Below are positions 1-6,000 of a DNA stretch of 8,481 nucleotides, piece by piece. Numbering within the stretch: position 1 is the stretch's first letter; every line of letters begins with the position of its first letter. The position numbers were made by a program, and so were the translations under genes. Source of the stretch: Methylovulum sp. (lineage in GTDB: Bacteria > Pseudomonadota > Gammaproteobacteria > Methylococcales > Methylomonadaceae); contig JACXTQ010000289.1 in the NCBI GenBank assembly GCA_016919605.1, positions 1 to 8,481 of the forward strand, in the 5' to 3' direction. The notes under the pieces were generated by a model. The model was not told the DNA's origin and did no database searches. It was given only the letters and a program-made list of their open reading frames with translations.

Positions 1-846
1 GTTGGCACGTCTGATTTGTATAGCCGTACCAGTGCCGCCAACAAACCAGGCAGCGCCAAAGTCCCTATCTGTGGCCGTACTGTTGGTTCAGGCACCAAAG
101 CCCAATTCGGTGTTAAGTTTTTGAACAACGTCTGTAGCACAAGCGGCAGCAAAGTGGTACAACACGCTGACCATTCAGCCATTGCCGAACCCGGCCAATC
201 AAACTATAAAGTCGGCCCTATCGCCAACTCAGAAAAATTGTTGCGTCCTATGGTTCATGCCATGTCCAGCGGCAGTGATTTGGCTGAATGTTTGAATGAA
301 TTGGATTCAGGCGCCGCCAACACTTCAGGTAACTTTGCGCCTGGCACCGCTTATGGTGCGGCAGGTGCTACTGCTGTGCGTTGGGCAATCGGTTTCCAAT
401 CCCTGGATAAAAATGCCAACTTGGCCAATGCCTACCGTTTTATTAAAATTGACGGTGTAGCACCTACGTTGGCTAATATTGCCAATGGCACATATGCTGA
501 TTGGGTTGAGGCCACTTTCCAATACAACGTCAACCAATTAAGCAATGCGTCATTGAAAGCGATGGTTCTGGAAATCATTAGCTCGGTCAGTACGCCTTCT
601 GTCCTGAGCTATGTCAACGCCAATACCGGAACCCACACTTTCGGTGTGTCCGGTTTCTTGGCTGTTCCTAATACGGCCCATCCTGCGTCAAGCACTGGTT
701 TAGTCAACCTTGCCGCACCTGTCAACCCATTAAGCCACGCTATCTTCCCAGGCACTAGCGGTCAAGCCACTAACGATTGCCGCGCCCCTATCATCTACTC
801 CAACAACCCTGCCAACAATGTTCAGGGCCTGCAATTGGTTCCTTAA
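1..846 (+). CDS. PstS-like periplasmic substrate-binding protein, 3' part (5' end outside window)
   Basis: The frame enters open from the left edge, so the true start lies upstream; the TTG at position 16 is probably an internal leucine. 281 codons are visible, ending at TAA 844-846. Seen: a glycine-rich ligand-loop-like motif, C-G-R-T-V-G-S-G-T (window residues 24-32), resembling the R-x-x-x-S-G-T loop of PstS-type phosphate-binding proteins; a W-A-I-G-F-Q-S-L segment (128-135); and F-I-K-I-D-G-V-A-P-T (147-156), typical of the second lobe of PBP-like proteins. Four cysteines (24, 45, 97, 260) could form disulfides in the periplasm. Known of the family: such proteins bind phosphate or similar oxyanions outside the inner membrane. 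Inference: a periplasmic or secreted oxyanion-binding protein. No pstCAB-type permease or ATPase gene is visible, so the ligand is uncertain. It appears to end its own transcription unit, given the terminator 60 bp downstream. Confidence 0.72.
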   Translation, partial: VGTSDLYSRTSAANKPGSAKVPICGRTVGSGTKAQFGVKFLNNVCSTSGSKVVQHADHSAIAEPGQSNYKVGPIANSEKLLRPMVHAMSSGSDLAECLNELDSGAANTSGNFAPGTAYGAAGATAVRWAIGFQSLDKNANLANAYRFIKIDGVAPTLANIANGTYADWVEATFQYNVNQLSNASLKAMVLEIISSVSTPSVLSYVNANTGTHTFGVSGFLAVPNTAHPASSTGLVNLAAPVNPLSHAIFPGTSGQATNDCRAPIIYSNNPANNVQGLQLVP

Positions 847-869
847 TTTAATTGTGCAACGCAATTAAA
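847..869 (+). other. Hairpin directly after the stop codon of the substrate-binding protein gene
   Basis: A perfect 8-bp inverted repeat, tttaattg (847-854) and caattaaa (862-869), surrounds a 7-nt loop. It is AT-rich and has no T-run after it, so it is not a terminator by itself. A second small stem follows (acagc 880-884 with gctgt 893-897), then the real terminator. These stems could protect the 3' end of the mRNA; that role is inferred. Confidence 0.5.
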
Positions 870-906
870 GGATCGGACAACAGCTAAGTAGTGCTGTAAA
901 CATAAG

Positions 907-935
907 GCCAACCGTTTTCGGACGGTTGGCTTTTT
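907..935 (+). terminator. Rho-independent terminator of the substrate-binding protein gene
   Basis: A perfect 9-bp GC-rich stem, gccaaccgt (907-915) with acggttggc (922-930), closes a 6-nt loop (tttcgg) and is followed at once by TTTTT (931-935). This is a textbook intrinsic terminator on the + strand. It separates the upstream gene from the secretion locus. Read on the opposite strand there is also an A/T flank (aa at 904-905), but no gene converges from the right. Confidence 0.93.
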
Positions 936-1224
936 GCGTTTTGAGGAAAGTGGCCCCGTGTTTTCAAGTAACTATTTTTCCAAAAAGGTGGTGGGGTTGA
1001 AGGCTGTGTCACCCTTGTTTTTTAGAAAAATAATTTTGCACGGCTGTTCTTGTGGCGAAGCTTTAAGGTGCTGTCATTAAAAATTAACATAAACGCCTTA
1101 TAATGGTCGCAAAAACTTGTCACTGCTTATTCTGATTAAGCTTTCTTTAGTGAATAACCTATTGATTATCATAACCGACACTACGATGTCGCAAACCAGA
1201 TCCATTCAGACCAAATAAATACAG
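936..1224 (+). other. Intergenic region with the probable 5' leader of tpsB
   Basis: No convincing coding frame is seen here. The stretch is AT-rich from about 1010 onward. It contains a probable promoter -10 element (1099-1104) and, in the presumed 5' leader, a small perfect hairpin, cgaca (1176-1180) with tgtcg (1187-1191) around a 6-nt loop. No recognisable riboswitch, tRNA or repeat was found. Confidence 0.5.
1077..1104 (+). promoter_or_regulatory. Probable sigma-70-type promoter for the secretion locus
   Basis: A perfect -10 hexamer TATAAT lies at 1099-1104 in AT-rich DNA downstream of the preceding gene's terminator. The best -35 match at sensible spacing is TTAAAA (1077-1082), four of six consensus bases with a 16-bp spacer, so the -35 is weak and an activator may help. 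Transcription would begin near 1111, giving a 5' leader of about 115 nt before the ATG at 1225. This is prediction from sequence only. Confidence 0.45.
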
Positions 1225-2847
1225 ATGCCTTTATATGATATTAAGCGGGGTCTGCTGATAAAATCAGTAGCTTTCAGCCTTTTTTTTGGGAGTTATTGGA
1301 CTGTTGCGGCTGCTGATACCGCCGTGACAGCACAAACAAAAGAGCAGGAAAACCGTTTCGATTTGTTCGAATTGCGTGTCAAAGGCAATACCTTGCTGGA
1401 ACGCACCCAGCTTGAGCGCACGGTTTACCCTTTTTTAGGCCCGCAAAAAACCATAGAAACGGTTGAAAAAGCGCGTGAAGCGTTAGAAAAAGTCTATCAC
1501 GCCCAAGGTTACCAAACGGTGGGTGTGGATATTCCTGAGCAAGATGTACAAAACGGCGTGGTCTACCTACAAGTGGTGGAAGGTAAGGTGTCGCGGCTGC
1601 GGGTTAAGGACTCGCGCTATTTTTCCTTGGGTAGCATTAAGGCGGGTGTTCCCGAATTGGCGGAAGGTCATGTGCCGAATATGCCCAAAATGCAGGAGCA
1701 GCTGGCCGCGTTGGATAGCCAAAGCAGTGACCGGAAGATAACGCCGATTTTGCGTCCTGGCGACACGCCGGGAACGTTGGACGTGGATTTGAAAGTTAAA
1801 GACGATTTGCCTTTGCATGGCAGTGTCGCGCTTAATGGCCGCAACACCTCGTCAACCAGCTTGCTACGTTTGGTGTCCAGCGTCCGTTACGACAATTTGT
1901 GGCAAAAATTCCATAGCGCATCATTAACGTATCAGGTTTCGCCCGAAAAAAGCGATGAGGTTGAGGTAGTGGTCGGCACTTACACGTTGCCCTTGTTTGA
2001 CAATTCCGCCAAATTGGCTTTATATGCGGTCAGTTCTTCATCAAATGCCCAGATAGCCAGTGGTGGGGCGTTGTCGGTGGTCGGTATCGGCGAGATTTAC
2101 GGGGCGCGGCTGATAAAGCCTTTCAAGAGCATTAAAAATTATTCGCATTCAATGGTGGCTGGGGTCGATTATAAAAGCTTTAAGGAAGATTTGGCTCTAA
2201 TCAGTGCGGACACTATCAAAACACCCATCAGTTATTTGCCTTTCACCTTACAATATAACTCGTCATTAAAAGGTGAAAAATCACTCACCTCGTTTAATTT
2301 AGGGGCTAATTTCTCAGTGCGGGGCTTAGGCAACAACCAATCCGAGTTTGAAAATAAGCGTCTATATGCCCAGTCCAACTATATAGCGTTGATCGGCGGT
2401 TTAAACTTTACCCACGAATTGCCTTACGGGATGGAGTATTTCAGCCACTTTTCCGGGCAATTGGCCGATTCGCCGTTAATCAGTAACGAGCAGTTTTCCA
2501 TGGGCGGGATGCAAAGCATTCGCGGCTATTTTGAGACCCAAGCCTTAACGGACAGCGGGATGATCGGTTCGATGGAATGGCGCTCACCCCGGCTAGTGTC
2601 CGCCAAGTATGATTATATCAACAAATTACAGGCTTTGGTGTTTTTGGACGCGGGTAAGGGCTGGTCGCAACGGGTATTGCCGGGCAATGCCGCCACCAAT
2701 GAATTGGCGAGCACTGGGGTGGGTACGCGCATCCAATTGTTCAAGCATTTTGTCGGTGTCCTTGACATAGGGTTTCCTTTAATTGACCTTAAGCCCGTGC
2801 ATCAGGGTGACCCTAAAGTGCATTTTAACATCGCAACGGAATTTTAA
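1225..2847 (+). CDS. TpsB outer-membrane transporter of a two-partner secretion system (ShlB/FhaC family)
   Basis: A complete 540-aa protein. An in-frame TAA at 1216-1218 fixes ATG 1225 as the first possible start, although no good Shine-Dalgarno sequence precedes it. Residues 1-30 look like a Sec signal peptide (K7-R8, a hydrophobic core, likely cleavage after A-A-A at 28-30). Residues ~46-120 fit POTRA 1 (V-K-G-N-T at 52-56, V-V-E-G-K-V at 117-122). Residues ~123-195 fit POTRA 2, ending with P-G-T-L-D-V-D-L-K-V. Residues ~200-540 form the beta-barrel, with the family's loop-6 motif as I-R-G-Y (432-435) and the facing F-L-D-A-G-K-G-W (473-480). The chain ends in phenylalanine, as expected for BAM-dependent insertion. 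No cysteine is present. Length is normal for the family. Role: recognises the TPS domain of its partner exoprotein in the periplasm and conducts it across the outer membrane; the partner is almost surely the next gene. Haemolysin activation is less likely than plain secretion, because the partner is haemagglutinin-like. Confidence 0.95.
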   Translation: MPLYDIKRGLLIKSVAFSLFFGSYWTVAAADTAVTAQTKEQENRFDLFELRVKGNTLLERTQLERTVYPFLGPQKTIETVEKAREALEKVYHAQGYQTVGVDIPEQDVQNGVVYLQVVEGKVSRLRVKDSRYFSLGSIKAGVPELAEGHVPNMPKMQEQLAALDSQSSDRKITPILRPGDTPGTLDVDLKVKDDLPLHGSVALNGRNTSSTSLLRLVSSVRYDNLWQKFHSASLTYQVSPEKSDEVEVVVGTYTLPLFDNSAKLALYAVSSSSNAQIASGGALSVVGIGEIYGARLIKPFKSIKNYSHSMVAGVDYKSFKEDLALISADTIKTPISYLPFTLQYNSSLKGEKSLTSFNLGANFSVRGLGNNQSEFENKRLYAQSNYIALIGGLNFTHELPYGMEYFSHFSGQLADSPLISNEQFSMGGMQSIRGYFETQALTDSGMIGSMEWRSPRLVSAKYDYINKLQALVFLDAGKGWSQRVLPGNAATNELASTGVGTRIQLFKHFVGVLDIGFPLIDLKPVHQGDPKVHFNIATEF

Positions 2848-2917
2848 CGGTTGGCTAGGCTTGACGTTTCCTCCCGTCAGGTTGTTAGGCAACATTGGCC
2901 ATCCCCTTAAGCTATTT

Positions 2918-2963
2918 GTGGTGAGCTGAACCGCTGGTGGTGAGCTTGTCGAACCACGAGCGG
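2918..2963 (+). repeat. REP-like palindromic intergenic repeat with a partial second copy
   Basis: Arms ccgctggtggt (2931-2941) and accacgagcgg (2953-2963) pair over 11 positions with one G-G mismatch, around the loop gagcttgtcga. The core (gtgagcttgtcgaaccac) resembles an intergenic repeat family I associate with proteobacterial genomes (recalled, not searched). A partial upstream copy shares the 10-mer gtggtgagct (2918-2927 and 2937-2946, a 19-bp offset) and the following gaacc, suggesting a degenerate duplicated unit. Only one full copy is in this window, so genome-wide repetition is inferred. Confidence 0.6.
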
Positions 2964-2990
2964 ATCAAGTGGGTGGCCGACAATTTTTAA

Positions 2991-3011
2991 TGCTATCTGT
3001 AAAGATAGGCA
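2991..3011 (+). other. Small hairpin upstream of the tpsA start
   Basis: tatct (2994-2998) pairs with agata (3003-3007) around a 4-nt loop. It extends through c2993-g3008 and, with g3009 bulged, through g2992-c3010 and t2991-a3011. It ends 27 nt before the tpsA ATG, so it could affect translation or be a stability element. It does not match a riboswitch that I know. Confidence 0.35.
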
Positions 3012-3019
3012 TCATATTT

Positions 3020-3046
3020 ATGGCAAGCAGGCGTAACCATGGCTAA
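3020..3046 (+). other. Short upstream reading frame (8 codons) overlapping the tpsA start
   Basis: ATG 3020 opens a different frame from tpsA, encodes M-A-S-R-R-N-H-G, and stops at TAA 3044-3046, just past the tpsA ATG at 3039. Such overlap could allow translational coupling or interference. There is no clear ribosome binding site for it, and it may be chance. Confidence 0.25.
3026..3031 (+). promoter_or_regulatory. Ribosome binding site for tpsA
   Basis: AGCAGG lies with 7 nt between its last G and ATG 3039, a weak-to-moderate Shine-Dalgarno match. An in-frame TAG at 3006-3008 and the absence of any other ATG, GTG or TTG in frame between it and 3039 support this start. Confidence 0.5.
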
Positions 3047-6000
3047 AAGACTGAAAGTGGCTCCAGAAAATCCAATACCTACCTTTAAATTACGGCCATT
3101 GCCTGCCTGCATCCGCATGGCGGTGGCGGGCGGGGTGTTGATGGGGGCGGTGACACCCGCCGCCCAAGCGGAGTTGCCGATACCCGCCGAGGTTTTGAAT
3201 TCGATGGGGGTTAATGAAAGTCTCCATTACCATGGCGACACTTTGCAGATAGATCAATCAACGCAAAACGCCATTTATAACTGGCAAGAATATAATGTCG
3301 GTGTCCATAACAAGGTTGAGTATAACCAGCCGAACAGCAGTTCAATCGCCTTAAATAAGATTTTACAAGGCAGCCCTAGCCAAATCTTGGGTGAGATCAC
3401 GTCTAACGGTCAAGTTTACCTTTATAACCAAAATGGTTTTGTGTTCGGTAAGGATTCCGTTGTTGATGTCAATACCTTAGTGGCCTCGTCACTAAAAATT
3501 TCCGATGATGTCCTGACGGCAGGTTTGACTCAGCAAAGCACCGCCGCCCTTAACAAGCCCGCCTTAGGTGATGACAGCACCAAGGTGGGTTCTGCCATTG
3601 TTATTGAAAAAGGTGCGAAAATCACCGCCACCGGCGATGCCAACAATGACGGTTTGGTCGTTATAGCCGCCCCTACTGTCACCAATAACGGCTCCATCGC
3701 CACCAATGAATTTGGGCAGGTGATTTTGGTCGCCAGCCAGGACAAGGTTTATTTGCAACCCTCGCAAAACAGCCAGTTTAAAGGTTTGCTAGTTGAAGTC
3801 GATACCGGCGGTAAAGTGACCAACGCTGGCGACATTTTAACTCGCCAAGGCAACATTACTTTGGAAGGTTTTGCGGTTAATCAAGGCGGGACGCTGACTG
3901 CGACCACTTCAGTGAATGTCAATGGCTCCATCCGTTTGTTGGCTCAAGAAAAGCACGGCATTAACTCCACTAAATTGTATGCCACCAGCACCACCCGCGA
4001 TGCCGATAGGGGGGATGGCTTGGGCACCAAATCTTCGGTCACGTTTGGTGAGGGCAGTGTCACGCAAATCGTTGCCGATACGGTATCGACTGACACGGCG
4101 ATTGATGGCAAGGCCCAAGTCCAATCCTATATGGAAGTGGTCGCCGATCAGATAGAGCTGAAAAGCCACGCGGACATTGTCGCCCCCTATGCACAAATCA
4201 ATATGTTGGCCACTAACAATTTGGCCAATGATGTTGACACTACCAAGGCGGATTTCACGGTTATCCATAATGCCCCACCTACCGACAATCCGAACAAAGC
4301 CCGTATTTTGGTGGATGCCAATGCCACTATTGATGTGTCGGGCATACAGCATGTGCAAGTGGCCATGGATCGTAATGTCGGTCAGGTGTCAGTGCAAACG
4401 TATGACTTACGCGATGCGCCTTTCCAAAAAGGTGGGGTATTGCAAGGCCAGACCGTGCTTGTGGATACCCGCAAAACCACCACTATTGTTGATACTAGCG
4501 GCGCGACTAATGGTGTCTCGCGTACCGTCCAGGAGCGTCTGACCCAAGGCGGTACCATTAACTTAAGTTCCAATGGCGATGTCATTTTAAATAGCGGTGC
4601 GGTGGTCAATATTTCTGGTGGTTCTGTTGATTATCAGAGTGGTTACATCAACACCACCAAGCTAGTGACCGATTATGGCAAAATTGTCGACATCAGCGAT
4701 GCAGACCCTAACCAGCATTATGTGTCTATTTTTGGCGTAGTCAGCGAAGTCCATTCGAAATGGGGCGTTACCAATACGTGGAGCAACCAGGCTTTGTTTG
4801 GTCAGGGCGTATATGAGCAAGGCTATACCGAAGGCAAGGATGCAGGTTCCATTAACATTCAGACACCGTTATTGTCTTGGAATGCCAACTTAATTGCCGG
4901 TGCCAATTCGGGCGTTAACCAGCGGGCGTTGACAGATACGCCGTTTGGTGGTTCGTTTATTGTCAATACCACGGATGTTCAAGGTGGCGCACTCACATCC
5001 GCCCAAAATGTCATTTTTCAAAAAGATGGCAATGGTATTGTCTTAGGTTTAAATGACGCTTTCCCTAGCCAAACCGATGGTACGGCCTCTGCACTGACTT
5101 TATCGGATGCCTTGATGAACAATTCGGGTGTGCAAAAAGTGCTGGTCAGGACGGGGGGTACTATCACTATTGCTAAAAATGCCGCTATTGACCATCAAGG
5201 TGCAGACATTGAGTTGAGTGGTGGCAGCATTAGTGTTGAAGGTAGTGTTCATGCGGCGGGCGGGACAATTAGCCTAAGCACTAATGTAATGGATACCAGC
5301 CAACAACCATCGGCTGTTGTTAATTTAAGTAGTTCGGCGGTGTTGGATGTGTCAGGCCGCTGGATTAACGATTATCAATTGGGTCTGTCAGCGACACCGA
5401 CCGATGCCCTAAGGATTGACGGCGGTAGTGTCAAGGTGACGGCTCAGGGTGATTTGACTACGGCGGCGGGTTCGGTCATCCGGGCTGATGGTGGTGCGCA
5501 TCTGTCAGTTGGCGACACTTTGACTGAAGGCGAAGGCGGGGAGATCACCTTGGCGGCGGTGGGGTATGTGGACACAGCCAGCACCTTGCATCTTAATGGG
5601 CAATTATCGGCTTGGGGATTATTGAAAGGTGGCACGTTGAGCCTCACTAGTGGCAGAATTGATGTCGGATCGGCAGATACGGCCAGCACCAGTTCCTTGA
5701 CACCGTTCATCTTAGGTGTTAGTAACGGCAATTTTGATTTATTGGCAAACTCTGGCTTTAGTGGGATTACCCTTAATAGTAATTATGACAGTTTGACGGT
5801 GAGTGGCGATACCCATTTAAAGCTATTGGGGCAAAACAGGGTGCTGGAGAGCGACTATAGGGAACAAGCCAATGCCAATTCTTTGGCGGCATTAACCTCT
5901 ATAGAAACCTTGTCCGATAATTTACGCAATCCGGTCAATTTGACGCTTAAGGCTTTGTCGGGCATAAAACTCGCTACAGGGAGCGAGATTATCGCCGATA

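Larger units (their letters stand above)
2848..3038 (+). other. tpsB-tpsA spacer, hairpin-rich
   Basis: This 191-bp spacer holds several stems: tgacg/cgtca (2862-2866 with 2875-2879), gttg/caac (2881-2884 with 2890-2893), a REP-like hairpin (2931-2963) and a stem just before tpsA (2991-3011). No classic single-stem terminator follows tpsB directly. Co-transcription of the two genes is therefore likely, but the structures could alter the amount of tpsA mRNA relative to tpsB. Confidence 0.55.

Noticed and set aside
16..18. TTG at 16 as the start of the substrate-binding protein
   Set aside because: The frame is open to the window edge, with no stop or ribosome binding site before it, and the family needs a signal peptide and N-terminal lobe upstream.
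325..537. 70-aa minus-strand frame in the substrate-binding protein gene
   Set aside because: Fully overlapped by a conserved-looking coding frame on the + strand, with no independent support.
1161..1176. Possible Fur box (attgattatcataacc) upstream of tpsB
   Set aside because: Only a partial match to the 19-bp GATAATGATAATCATTATC consensus, and the half-site symmetry is poor. Not enough to claim iron control.
2931..2963. CRISPR repeat or transposon end
   Set aside because: Only one full unit is present, with no regular spacers, no transposase gene and no target duplication. A REP-like repeat explains it better.
2991..3038. Riboswitch upstream of tpsA (for example cyclic di-GMP class)
   Set aside because: There is a small hairpin, but I see no match to the conserved core bases of the GEMM or other known classes, and the region is too short for most aptamers.
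3909..4358. 149-aa open frame on the minus strand
   Set aside because: It lies wholly inside the tpsA frame, which is coherent on both sides with family motifs; the minus product has no recognisable domain and no start context. It is a shadow frame.
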